NCBI GenBank assembly: GCA_964390565.1
Contig: CAYMII010000014.1
Span: forward strand, 1-64,000
Length of the DNA: 64,000 nt
Source of the DNA: UBA8529 sp964390565
GTDB lineage: Bacteria > Bacteroidota > Bacteroidia > Bacteroidales > Tenuifilaceae
Direction: 5' to 3'
In this document: positions 42,094-50,198 of the stretch, piece after piece
How positions within the stretch are numbered: position 1 is the first letter of the stretch
Layout: each line of letters starts with the position of its first letter
Position numbers and translations under genes: made by a program
Notes under the pieces: generated by a model
What the model saw: the letters and a program-made list of their open reading frames with translations, nothing else
Database searches by the model: none
What the model was told of the DNA's origin: nothing

Positions 42094-43170
42094 ATGGAAG
42101 AATTTCAAATTCTGGCGATTAACCCAGGGTCGACATCAACTAAGATTGCTGTTTACAAAAACAGTAAGTCTATTTTCTTAAAGAATATTAAGCATACAGC
42201 TGATGAATTGAAGGATTTTTCGAAAATCGCCGAGCAGTTTGAGTTTAGAAAGGAGATAATCCTAAGGGAACTGAAGGTTGCGGATATTCAAATCGATAAA
42301 TTTTCAGCAGTTGTTGGCAGAGGTGGTCTTGTAAAGCCTATTGAATCGGGCGTTTATGAGGTAAACGATGCTATGAAAGAGGATATTAAAAACTGCATTA
42401 TGGGCGAACATGCTAGTAATCTTGGCGCTCTTATTGCTGATAATATCGCAAAAACGATTCCTAGCGCTCGCGCTTTCATTGCCGATCCTGTTGTTGTTGA
42501 CGAGTTAGATGATGTTGCACGTATTGCAGGACATCCTCGTTTTAAGAGAATATCAATATTTCATGCCCTGAATCAAAAGGCTATTGCACGAGTTCATGCT
42601 AAGTCTTTGGATAGGAAATATGAGGAGCTAAACCTTATTGTTGCTCATCTTGGTGGCGGTATTTCGGTTGGTGCTCATCGCAACGGAAAGGTTGTTGATG
42701 TTAACAATGCCCTCGATGGCGATGGTCCATTCTCACCAGAGCGTTCAGGCTCTTTACCATCGGGTCAAATTGCAAAGCTTTGCTTTAGCGGTGAGTTCAC
42801 CTACGAGCAGGTTAAGAAGATGATTACTGGTCAGGGTGGATTAGTTGCACATGCTGGCACTAACGATGCCTATGAAATTGAAATGAAGGCTAAAGCTGGT
42901 GACGAAAAAGCAAAACTTATCCAAAATGCAATGGCCTACAATATTGGAAAATCAATTGGCTCAATGGCTGTTGTGCTAAAAGGCAAGGTTGATGCCATTA
43001 TTCTTACTGGCGGTATTGCACATAATCCTGATCTTGTAGATTACATAAAAGATATGGTGGGCTTTATTGCTCCAGTAGCAGTATATCCTGGCGAAGATGA
43101 AATGCAAGCTCTTGCAATGAACGGGCTAATGGTTCTTCGAGGCGAGGTTCAGCCTAGAGTTTATAGCTAG
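42094..43170 (+). CDS. buk: Butyrate kinase
   Basis: 358 residues. ASKHA kinase with ILAINPGSTSTKIAVYKN, VVGRGGLVKPIESGVYEVN, GEHASNLGALIA, FHALNQKAIAR, VAHLGGGISVGAHRNGK, GPFSPERSGSLPSG and LTGGIAHNP. Length and the STSTKIA motif identify the butyrate kinase branch. It makes butyrate (or isobutyrate, isovalerate) and ATP from the acyl phosphate. It ends the operon, 30 bases after ptb, with a strong terminator 10 bases past the stop. Butyryl-CoA-forming enzymes are not in the window. Confidence 0.95.
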   Translation: MEEFQILAINPGSTSTKIAVYKNSKSIFLKNIKHTADELKDFSKIAEQFEFRKEIILRELKVADIQIDKFSAVVGRGGLVKPIESGVYEVNDAMKEDIKNCIMGEHASNLGALIADNIAKTIPSARAFIADPVVVDELDDVARIAGHPRFKRISIFHALNQKAIARVHAKSLDRKYEELNLIVAHLGGGISVGAHRNGKVVDVNNALDGDGPFSPERSGSLPSGQIAKLCFSGEFTYEQVKKMITGQGGLVAHAGTNDAYEIEMKAKAGDEKAKLIQNAMAYNIGKSIGSMAVVLKGKVDAIILTGGIAHNPDLVDYIKDMVGFIAPVAVYPGEDEMQALAMNGLMVLRGEVQPRVYS

Positions 43171-43180
43171 ATAAAACAAG

Positions 43181-43206
43181 AAACCGCCTCAGGGCGGTTT
43201 TTTTTT
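43181..43206 (+). terminator. Terminator of the ackA-ptb-buk operon
   Basis: AAACCGCC-TCA-GGGCGGTTT followed by TTTTTT. It also abuts the stop of the convergent SDR gene. Confidence 0.92.
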
Positions 43207-43912
43207 ATGGGGTTGATATTGTAACCGGAATAATCTTCCCATTAAGGAATTTGTGTTTAGTGAGTGCAAAATCAACTATAAAACTTGCCATTTCTTCAGC
43301 TGTAAAAGGTGCTTTGTAGCCGGGGAAAGCCTCATTAAGCATTTCGGTATCAGTTGCCCCAAGGGCAAGACAATTAAACGAAATCCCAGTGTCTTTATAC
43401 TCTTCGGCGAGGCATTCGGTTAGCGAAGCTAATCCTGCTTTTGTAGCAGAATAAATAGATAACCCTGGGAATTTTTGACTTCCTTGAAAACCTCCCATGC
43501 TACTAATATTAACCACATGACTACCCTTAGCCATTAAGGGAATTAAACATTGGATAAGCCTTATTGGAGCATTGAGGTTGACTTGAAACATGTCGTTAAT
43601 GTCAGCATTTGATAGCTGCTTAAAGGACTTATTCACTAGAAACCCAGCATTGTTAATTAAGATATCAACTTTATCAAAGTTGGTATTTATCTGAGTCAAC
43701 AATAAACTTTCGTATTGTTCAGTATTCGCCAAATCGAAAACTATTGGGATAAGAGTGCTATTGCTATTTAAACTTGAGCATATTCTTTGAAGTTCTTCAA
43801 GTTTTGCTCTATTTCTGGCAATGGCAATTACCTTATTTCCTGAGATTAATGAAAACTTCTTTGCCATTTCAAATCCAATACCCCTTGATGCTCCCGTTAT
43901 AACAATATTCAT
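43205..43912 (-). CDS. Short-chain dehydrogenase/reductase (SDR) family oxidoreductase
   Basis: 235 residues, classical SDR. N-terminal TGASRGIGFE nucleotide-binding motif, LINNAG, catalytic Ser in NISSMGG, and Tyr-Lys in YSATKAG. ARNRAK after the second strand (Arg residues) favours NADPH. No substrate signature; ordinary members reduce 3-oxoacyl or other carbonyl groups. It ends at the terminator of the buk operon. An exact TAnnTTTG promoter box precedes it. Confidence 0.9.
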   Translation of the reverse strand: MNIVITGASRGIGFEMAKKFSLISGNKVIAIARNRAKLEELQRICSSLNSNSTLIPIVFDLANTEQYESLLLTQINTNFDKVDILINNAGFLVNKSFKQLSNADINDMFQVNLNAPIRLIQCLIPLMAKGSHVVNISSMGGFQGSQKFPGLSIYSATKAGLASLTECLAEEYKDTGISFNCLALGATDTEMLNEAFPGYKAPFTAEEMASFIVDFALTKHKFLNGKIIPVTISTP

Positions 43913-43934
43913 AATTTCTTGTTAATTTAATAAA

Positions 43935-43942
43935 CAAATATA
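43935..43942 (-). promoter_or_regulatory. -7 promoter box of the SDR gene
   Basis: TATATTTG on the minus strand, 22 bases before the ATG. Confidence 0.45.
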
Positions 43943-44030
43943 ACTACTTATGTAATTAATAACATTAAGCCTTCAAAATTTTGAATAGGGCATATTTTTT
44001 GTAAAATTTGTAATGCTAATCAAAAACAAA

Positions 44031-44636
44031 ATGAAAAGAATACTCACAATCTTAATGGTTCTTTTGGTATTGAGTGTTACCATTGATAATGCTTCAGCTC
44101 AAGTAAAAGCAAAGACCAAAGAATTTGAAAATTTTTCAGACAGAATCTTCTTTGGAGGAACAATTGGTTTACTCTTTGGAACAGAAACTCGAGTAGATAT
44201 TTTACCACAGGTTGGGATATGGGTTATACCTCAGTGGTCGCTAGGAGTTGGAGGAAGATACTCTTTTTTAAAAACTAGCTATAGCATTGCTGGAGTTGAT
44301 ACAAAACCAATTAAAACCCATATTTGGGGAGTATCAGGTTTTACTCAAATTATGCCAATCAGAGATTTAGATAAAACGTTTGGCATAGGTATTCATGGTG
44401 GACCTATATTTCAGGCAGAGTGGGAGGCACTTTACCTAGATAAATCTTTGGGACAAGTAAGTGCATCAGTTGATAACGGAAAAGGTTGGGTACATTTGGT
44501 ACTTATTGGAGCTGGTTATCACTTTCCGTTAGGTGATAAGGCTGCATTAAACCTTCTTGCTATGTGGAATATATCAGATAGTAGATATTCACCTTACTCA
44601 TCAAACCCAATGCTTCGTGTTAGCATAAACTTCTAA
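44031..44636 (+). CDS. Outer-membrane beta-barrel protein
   Basis: 201 residues from the ATG at 44031 (an in-frame ATG at 44013 would add six residues and a poor signal start). Signal peptide MKRILTILMVLLVLSVTIDNASA. The mature part has alternating strands rich in aromatic residues and Gly (FGGTIGLLFGTETRVDILP, WVIPQWSLGVGGRYSFLK, GIGIHGGPIF, LVLIGAGYHFPLG), ending in SINF with a terminal Phe. A barrel of about eight strands, function unknown. Terminator shared with the convergent cold-shock gene. Confidence 0.8.
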   Translation: MKRILTILMVLLVLSVTIDNASAQVKAKTKEFENFSDRIFFGGTIGLLFGTETRVDILPQVGIWVIPQWSLGVGGRYSFLKTSYSIAGVDTKPIKTHIWGVSGFTQIMPIRDLDKTFGIGIHGGPIFQAEWEALYLDKSLGQVSASVDNGKGWVHLVLIGAGYHFPLGDKAALNLLAMWNISDSRYSPYSSNPMLRVSINF

Positions 44637-44655
44637 CTAGCATCTCTATAACGTG

Positions 44656-44685
44656 AAAAAGGCTTCGGAGTACCGAAGCCTTTTT
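44656..44685. terminator. Bidirectional terminator
   Basis: AAAAAGGCTTCGG-AGTA-CCGAAGCCTTTTT, perfect stem, between the convergent barrel and cold-shock genes. Confidence 0.92.
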
Positions 44686-44708
44686 AAATTATGTTTAGAA
44701 TAACTCGT

Positions 44709-44909
44709 TTATTCTACAACATTAACATTGGTAGCTTGTGGGCCACGTTTGCCTTGTGTAATTTCGAAAGTTACAGCTTGTCCTTCATCAAGACGTTTGA
44801 AACCTTCTTTTGCAATACCTGTGTAATGAACAAATACATCATTACCTTCTTCAGTTTGAATAAAGCCAAAACCTTTAGCGGCATCAAACCATTTTACTTT
44901 ACCTTTCAT
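44709..44909 (-). CDS. Cold-shock domain protein
   Basis: 66 residues, one complete cold-shock domain: GKVKWFDAAKGFGFIQ with RNP1 (KGFGFI) and DVFVHYTGI as RNP2 (VFVHY), ending GKRGPQATNVNVVE. Closer to canonical CspA than the copy at 9707. Acts as an RNA chaperone. The 257-base gap to the divergent SlyD gene leaves room for a long 5' leader, a known regulatory feature of csp mRNAs, though no secondary structure was checked. Confidence 0.96.
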   Translation of the reverse strand: MKGKVKWFDAAKGFGFIQTEEGNDVFVHYTGIAKEGFKRLDEGQAVTFEITQGKRGPQATNVNVVE

Positions 44910-44951
44910 GTTTGTTGATTGTAAAAATTGTAAATAAAAAAATTATCGGTG

Positions 44952-44959
44952 CAAAGGTG
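44952..44959 (-). promoter_or_regulatory. Likely -7 box of the cold-shock gene
   Basis: CACCTTTG followed by CACCG on the minus strand, one mismatch from TAnnTTTG, 42 bases before the ATG. If used, the leader would be short (about 35 bases), arguing against a long csp leader. Confidence 0.35.
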
Positions 44960-45166
44960 CATATATTACTTGATACCACAAGCAGTTAGCGGGGGCTTTT
45001 TTTGAAAAATCAAAAAAAAAAATTATGTGTCGCTTGTAATATGTTAATTATCTGCATAATATAAAATGTTTAAAAAGTTAAAAACAATAAACTATTTGTT
45101 TTGTTATGATAAAATAAACCTGTTTCTTTGACGAAATTTTCTAGAAATCAATTTAAAACACAATAC

Positions 45167-45739
45167 ATGATTATTTCAAACGATAAAGTTGTATCATTAA
45201 GCTATATGCTTAAGGTAAATGATGAGATTGTTGACAATGCTGTTGCTGAGCATCCACTTGTTTTTATGTACGGTCGTGGTCAACTTTTACCTCTTTTCGA
45301 GGAAAAAATTAAAGGTTTAAAGGTTGGCGACTCTTTCCAATTCTCTGTTCCATGCGAAGAGGGTTACGGTCAAGTTAACCAAATGGCAATTGTTGAATTA
45401 CCAAAAGATATTTTTGTTATTGACGGCGAAATTCCTGCTGATCTTCTTGTTGTTGGAAAAACACTTCCAATGAGAGATAATGAGGGTAACGCTTTAAATG
45501 GTGTTATTACCGATATTAAAGATGAAGTTGTAGTTATGGACTTCAACCACCCACTTGCAGGTCAAGATTTACATTTTACAGGTAAAGTTGAAGATGTTCG
45601 CGATGCTTCAGAAGAGGAGTTAAGCCATGGTCACGTTCATGGAAATAGCAGCTGTGGCGATGGTTGTGGAAGTGATTGTGGTGATAGCCAAATGGAGGAG
45701 AAAGAAGGTGGTTGCGGATGTGGATGTGGTTGCAACTAA
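45167..45739 (+). CDS. slyD: FKBP-type peptidyl-prolyl isomerase, SlyD-like, with Cys-rich metal-binding tail
   Basis: 190 residues from the ATG at 45167; the frame extends to a TTG at 45128 but the FKBP domain begins MIISNDKVVSLSYMLKVND. FKBP half: GRGQLLPLFEEKIKGLKVGDSF; insert-in-flap (IF) domain: YGQVNQMAIVELPKDIF...MRDNEGNAL; return: DFNHPLAGQDLHFTGKVEDV. The tail is SHGHVHGN then CGDGCGSDCGDS and GGCGCGCGCN, eight Cys and three His that should bind nickel or zinc as in E. coli SlyD. A cytoplasmic folding helper and possibly a metallochaperone for nickel enzymes; no hydrogenase maturation gene is in the window. Confidence 0.9.
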   Translation: MIISNDKVVSLSYMLKVNDEIVDNAVAEHPLVFMYGRGQLLPLFEEKIKGLKVGDSFQFSVPCEEGYGQVNQMAIVELPKDIFVIDGEIPADLLVVGKTLPMRDNEGNALNGVITDIKDEVVVMDFNHPLAGQDLHFTGKVEDVRDASEEELSHGHVHGNSSCGDGCGSDCGDSQMEEKEGGCGCGCGCN

Positions 45740-45758
45740 CCAATTTTATTTAATATTT

Positions 45759-45788
45759 AAAGGGTTAAAGCGATTTAACCCTTTTTTA
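45759..45788 (+). terminator. Terminator of the SlyD-like gene
   Basis: AAAGGGTTAAA-GCGA-TTTAACCCTTT then TTTATT, 20 bases after the stop. Confidence 0.88.
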
Positions 45789-45847
45789 TTTGTTGATTGT
45801 CACCTTTTTTGTTTATTTTTCGTAGAGTAGAAAGTAAATGATTTTAT

Positions 45848-45855
45848 TACATTTG
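45848..45855 (+). promoter_or_regulatory. -7 promoter box of the lipoprotein gene at 45876
   Basis: TACATTTG followed by CAT, exact consensus, 20 bases before the ATG. No convincing -33 element. Confidence 0.45.
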
Positions 45856-45875
45856 CATAAGAAAAACATTTTATT

Positions 45876-46457
45876 ATGAAAAGAATAAACTTTAAGGTAT
45901 TGTTGATAAGTGCATTAGTCGTAATTGTTGCATTTGCCGGATGTAAAAAAAGTGATGATGAAGAAAATACCTTTACTTTTGAAAATAGGACTTTTAAAAT
46001 TGACTTGTGCGCATTAGACTTTAATGGAGAGATCGCTCAAGATACCTTTGAATATAAACTCTTTATTTCAACAAAAGGTGCCGAATTTGATGAGTTAGTT
46101 GGGGGGTATGTCGGGTCGTGCGATAAAATTCAGATTAGTTTGGTTTCAACTGATGGTGAGAATATTAAACCAGGTTATTATACATTTGATCCTTTTGAAG
46201 AAAAAGATGATTATTCAGGGTTTAATGTTTCTGTTTCAATCCGCGAACCAGAATATTTAAATTTAAATTATATACATTCGGTAAAATCTGGGATTATTAA
46301 ACTTCGAAGAGCAGGCAATAAGTTTAAGATTGATTTTGAAATTTATGTTACAAAAATTGACCACGAGACTCTTCAACCTGAAGAATCAGAGGAACAGTAC
46401 CCTATAAAAGGTTACTATGAGGGATCCGTTAAAGAGCACGATCTGACTGCAAAATAA
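45876..46457 (+). CDS. Lipoprotein of unknown function
   Basis: 193 residues. Signal MKRINFKVLLISALVVIVAFAGC22KKSDDEE: lipobox AFAGC, then acidic residues, a surface-lipoprotein pattern. The mature domain is beta-rich (FKIDLCALDFNGEIAQDTFEYKLFIS, GYYTFDPFEEKDDYSGFNVSVSIRE, INLRR-type GIIKLRRAGNKFKIDFEIYV), consistent with a single immunoglobulin- or calycin-like domain. Two Cys (DLCAL, GSCDK) may pair. No family recognised. It converges with the Ehr operon, four bases from its last gene. Confidence 0.75.
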   Translation: MKRINFKVLLISALVVIVAFAGCKKSDDEENTFTFENRTFKIDLCALDFNGEIAQDTFEYKLFISTKGAEFDELVGGYVGSCDKIQISLVSTDGENIKPGYYTFDPFEEKDDYSGFNVSVSIREPEYLNLNYIHSVKSGIIKLRRAGNKFKIDFEIYVTKIDHETLQPEESEEQYPIKGYYEGSVKEHDLTAK

Positions 46458-46461
46458 AATA

Positions 46462-47208
46462 TTACTTTCCTAATAAACTTAGTATCCCATTTATAAAAGT
46501 TAATGGGTGTGTTGGATTTCCAGGTATGTACAAATCCACTTTGTATTTTTCAATAAACGACCTATCAAGTGCTGGTGAGCCAGCAAATATACCGCCGCTT
46601 ATAGCATCAACACCAGCAAGAATGATAATCTTAGGCTCGGGGATTGCATCATATGTGATTTGTAGCGCAGCAGCCATGTTTTGGCTTATTGGACCAGTTA
46701 TTACTACGCCATCGGCGTGACGAGGCGATGCCACAAAATCAACCCCGAAACGACCAACATCAAACTGAACATTACCGCTGGCATTTAGCTCCAGTTCAAC
46801 GCTGTTATCGCCTGCTGCCGAAACCTGACGCAATTTTAGCGATCCGCTAAAGAACTTTCTTATTTCGGGTCTAATAAGACTTTCATCAAGAGAGATAGGT
46901 TTTTCAACCCCTTCATTAACGATAAGTCCTTCAAGTGTATTTGATGAGATTTTATAATCCTTTGTAAATTGAATCTTATTGGGGAATTGGAACGCGCATT
47001 CACCGCAGAAATTACATTTCCCAAGGTTCAGCCTTACTGGGCTAACTTCAATTGCCCCTAAAGGGCAAACTGCCTTCAGCGCTTGCTCTTCAACTTTCTC
47101 GGTCGATATTACAGGTCTTCCTCTGAAAACACCTGGCACTTCAACCGTTTTAACATTTGGGATAAACTGTTTCCCTTGATGGTATAGTATTTTTATATTA
47201 TCGAACAT
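46462..47208 (-). CDS. Ehr complex small subunit: ferredoxin domain plus NuoB-like domain lacking cluster ligands
   Basis: 248 residues. N-terminal ferredoxin-like part (about 40-85) keeps C48 (VCPLGA) and C65, C68, C71 (CNFCGEC), four ligands for one [4Fe-4S] cluster; the usual second cluster is missing. The NuoB/HyfI-like domain (about 120-248) keeps the fold motifs GPISQNMAAAL, ILAGVDAISGGIF and LYIPGNPTHPLTFINGIL. Where hydrogenase small subunits have CNGCEIE it reads DNSVELE (D134, V137); the GDC position reads GVD (199-201); and the PGCPP position has N231. So all four proximal/N2 ligands are gone. Electrons might reach the complex only through the ferredoxin part. Last gene of the operon. 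Confidence 0.88.
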   Translation of the reverse strand: MFDNIKILYHQGKQFIPNVKTVEVPGVFRGRPVISTEKVEEQALKAVCPLGAIEVSPVRLNLGKCNFCGECAFQFPNKIQFTKDYKISSNTLEGLIVNEGVEKPISLDESLIRPEIRKFFSGSLKLRQVSAAGDNSVELELNASGNVQFDVGRFGVDFVASPRHADGVVITGPISQNMAAALQITYDAIPEPKIIILAGVDAISGGIFAGSPALDRSFIEKYKVDLYIPGNPTHPLTFINGILSLLGK

Positions 47209-47254
47209 TTTGTTTGGCTTTTAGGTATAGTACTATTTGGTCATTTGTCAATAT

Positions 47255-48757
47255 TTATAAATCATGCCCACAATAGGAAAGGTTAAAGCTCTTATTACAA
47301 ATCGGAAAATCGGATATCTCGTTATTCCGAACCGATTGCGCCAATGCCAACCAGTTATGGAACGATGGGTCTTTAACCTTGTATAGGGCTAGTTCACCTC
47401 TTGCATTTGTAATAGCGCAATGGCAAATCTCGCCTCGCCAACCCTCAACAAGCGAAAGCGCAAACATATCGGGTCTTGGCTTTAATTCTGGTTCCGAAAG
47501 ACTTGTAAATGTTGGAACATCGCTAATTAATGCTTTGATATATCCAATGGATTGCTTTATTTCTTCCTTGCGAATTTGTGCCCTTGAATAAACATCGCCA
47601 TGGTTTTTGATGATTGGCTCATGAATTATTGTAGAGTACAGATTATGTGGATGGGAAGCTCTTATGTCCCTATTCAAACCGCTCATACGTGCTGCCATAC
47701 CTACAGTGCCAATAAGCTTAACCTCTTCGTGAGTTACAATGCCAGTCCGCTCGAAACGGGAGAGTGCGCTTGGCAGCTTGAATAATTTTGTCATCATCTC
47801 ATTGAAATCAGGCTCGTAAGCTGCAAAAACTTCATTTAAGCGCTTTGCGTGATATTCTGTATAAGGGAAGTTCGTTCTTCCAGCACGAATTAACCCTTTT
47901 GACAAGCGATTACCGCACCACTCCTGAAAGTAGTTGACAATTGGGGTTCTTAATCGACCTAAAACGGAATTGCCCAATTGGTAAGCAATATCGGTGCATA
48001 ATGCGCTTAAATCGCCTGTGTGAATGGCAATACGCTCAAGTTCAAGGGCTAATGTGCGAGTGAATTGCAAATCTTGCTCGGCACGATAATCCGAAAGGCT
48101 CTCCCAAAGGTTTGCAAAGGCTGTTGTATGACCAACCGTTGTATCGCCTGCAATGCTCTCGGCAAGAATCGTTTTCTCGAGTAGACTCTTTTTCTGAAGA
48201 AATAGCTGTTCAACCCCACGATGCTGATAGCCTAGCTGAATTTCAAGGTGCATTATCTGCTCGCCATTGCAAATAAAGCGGAAATGCCCCGGTTCAATGA
48301 TACCAGCGTGAACAGGACCAACGCCAACCTCGTGCAGCTCCTCGCTTTCAACACCATATAACGGATAGTTATCCATCACTTTGGATTTATCAACCCTGTT
48401 GTGTGCGTATCTTACAGGCTTAAACCATGGATGATCGGTATATTTTAATCCAAAATTCTCGTTTAATTCACGCTCGAATTTTTCAAAGGCAAAATTGAAT
48501 TTCGAGAACGAGTTAAGCGTTGCACCCTTACTAACCATGCACGATGAGATATAGATTAGATGCATTGAATCATCGGCAATACAGCAGAATAGCTTAACCG
48601 AATCGGCTAAGGGATATCCAAAGTAGTTTACACAATGCCTATCGTCTCTATCCTTTAGCAAGTTTATATTCATTTCGAGAAATGAATGGTACGATTGCTC
48701 AGGTATATCCTTTAGTGGGATTGATTGATTATTTCTTATGGCAACGTTGTAGTTCAT
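47255..48757 (-). CDS. Ehr complex large subunit: NuoC-NuoD fusion lacking all NiFe ligands
   Basis: 500 residues from the ATG at 48757, two bases after the upstream stop; a TTG at 48763 would overlap it. N-terminal NuoC/HycE-like 30 kDa domain (about 30-125, KFNFAFEKFERELNENFGL, DHPWFKPVRY) and NuoD/hydrogenase large-subunit domain (about 140-500, VGPVHAGIIEPGHF, LGYQHRGVEQLF). At the L1 motif, normally CGxC, it reads AGDT (A203, T206) with the following His (H210) kept. At the L2 motif, normally DPCxxC, it reads NLSYCG (S494, G497). Thus none of the four Ni-Fe cysteines is present and it cannot be a hydrogenase. The fold and SFNLSY ending match Ehr-type large subunits. Confidence 0.9.
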   Translation of the reverse strand: MNYNVAIRNNQSIPLKDIPEQSYHSFLEMNINLLKDRDDRHCVNYFGYPLADSVKLFCCIADDSMHLIYISSCMVSKGATLNSFSKFNFAFEKFERELNENFGLKYTDHPWFKPVRYAHNRVDKSKVMDNYPLYGVESEELHEVGVGPVHAGIIEPGHFRFICNGEQIMHLEIQLGYQHRGVEQLFLQKKSLLEKTILAESIAGDTTVGHTTAFANLWESLSDYRAEQDLQFTRTLALELERIAIHTGDLSALCTDIAYQLGNSVLGRLRTPIVNYFQEWCGNRLSKGLIRAGRTNFPYTEYHAKRLNEVFAAYEPDFNEMMTKLFKLPSALSRFERTGIVTHEEVKLIGTVGMAARMSGLNRDIRASHPHNLYSTIIHEPIIKNHGDVYSRAQIRKEEIKQSIGYIKALISDVPTFTSLSEPELKPRPDMFALSLVEGWRGEICHCAITNARGELALYKVKDPSFHNWLALAQSVRNNEISDFPICNKSFNLSYCGHDL

Positions 48758-48759
48758 AA

Positions 48760-50187
48760 TCAATGGGGTAATAGGTTAACAGCATCTTGAATCATCTGAA
48801 CGAATATGGCAGGTGGGTTGTAGGCCACATAAACTGCCAATGCCAAAAGGGCATACTGCGAAAACGACTCCCAAGGGTTTATCTTTGGTATTCTCGATTC
48901 ATCAATTTCAAGAGGTGGTGTGAATAGTAGTTTGAAGATATTTGAGCCAAATCCCCAAATAATCATTGTCAATAGTATCAATACAATAAATAGTATGATT
49001 ACTCGATGCGCTTCAAAAAGGGATTGGAATATCATAAATTCGCTGATAAATAGACCTGATGGCGGCATAGCGGTTGCCGATATAAACCCAAGTAGCAACA
49101 CAATTGCGCCGGCTTTATTGTATTTAAAGTAGTTCCCAACATCGTAGATGCTCTTGCTTTGATAAACCCTGTAAACCTGATTAAACTGGAAGAAAAGGCT
49201 AGGTTTTACAAATGCATGAAGAACAATATGCAATATTGCAGCGTAAACACCAATTCCTCCTGCAGCCAGGCCAAGCATCACAAGTCCCATGTGCTCAATA
49301 CCCGAATAGGCAAACATCCGTTTGATGTTCTTGATACGGGTCATGTACACTGTTGCAACAAATATCGATAATAGCGCAGCAATTAGAATGATGGTGTTGG
49401 CCCAATCCTTAATCTCGGTGTTGGCTACAATAGCATAAAACCTATAAATACCTATAAAACCGAGGTTCATGATAACACTCGATAATAATGCACCAGCAGG
49501 AGCAGGTGCTTTATCCTTTGCATCGATACCCGCAGTGTACATTGGAACTAAGCCTAATTTAGCGGTGAAGCCTGTAAAGATGAAAAGGAAAGCAAGTTTT
49601 AACCAGAATGGATTTAGCTGAGCATAGTTTTTTTGCAGCGCATCGAACGATAAATCGTCGACTCCAGCCTGTTTAAGCGAAAGGCTTAGGAATAAAATAC
49701 CAATGAAAACGAATGTGATACTGATCGCGCAAATGAACACGTATTTCCATGCACCTTCAAGCGCTTGCGTATTACGATGATGGTAGATTAGAACCGATGC
49801 GCTAAGTGTTGTTATCTCAACAAATATCCACGTTACGGCAATATGGTTCGATAGGTATGCAACGGCAGTTGCAGTAAGCAGGAGAGTCATTGCAAAGAAG
49901 AACAACGCTCGCGATTTTCGCGATTCATCATGCGTAGCAATATACCTGTAACCGTGGAATAGGGCAGGAATTGCAACAATGGTGAGCGTTATCAGTAAAA
50001 GAACTCCAAGCGAATCGCTTTTAAAGTATCCTAGCTCAATTTGGTTTGGGTTAAGAAACTCGTAGATGGTAAAAGCGATAAGCAAGACTCCGTAGGAGAT
50101 AACCAACGTGTAGTTCACAATTTTGCTTCGGTTAAAGAAGAGCAAAACGCTTATTAATATGGCTAATGGTAGAAAGAGAGTTATCAT
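48760..50187 (-). CDS. Ehr complex HyfF/NuoN-like antiporter subunit
   Basis: 475 residues, about 14 transmembrane helices of the proton-translocating Mrp-antiporter family. Visible landmarks are IFVEITTLSASVLIYHHRN (TM5 glutamate in FVEITT), LGLVPMYTAGIDAKDKAPAPAGALLSS (TM7-8 region), MFAYSGIEHMGLVMLGL (the YSSIEH-like motif), and an ISATAMPPSGLFISEFMIF segment near TM12. The Lys of TM7 (TAKLGLVPM) is present. It is the third antiporter-like subunit in the operon and most like HyfF/HycD-partner subunits of formate hydrogenlyase-2. It starts 11 bases after the HyfE-like gene. Confidence 0.88.
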   Translation of the reverse strand: MITLFLPLAILISVLLFFNRSKIVNYTLVISYGVLLIAFTIYEFLNPNQIELGYFKSDSLGVLLLITLTIVAIPALFHGYRYIATHDESRKSRALFFFAMTLLLTATAVAYLSNHIAVTWIFVEITTLSASVLIYHHRNTQALEGAWKYVFICAISITFVFIGILFLSLSLKQAGVDDLSFDALQKNYAQLNPFWLKLAFLFIFTGFTAKLGLVPMYTAGIDAKDKAPAPAGALLSSVIMNLGFIGIYRFYAIVANTEIKDWANTIILIAALLSIFVATVYMTRIKNIKRMFAYSGIEHMGLVMLGLAAGGIGVYAAILHIVLHAFVKPSLFFQFNQVYRVYQSKSIYDVGNYFKYNKAGAIVLLLGFISATAMPPSGLFISEFMIFQSLFEAHRVIILFIVLILLTMIIWGFGSNIFKLLFTPPLEIDESRIPKINPWESFSQYALLALAVYVAYNPPAIFVQMIQDAVNLLPH

Positions 50188-50198
50188 CGTAATCTATA

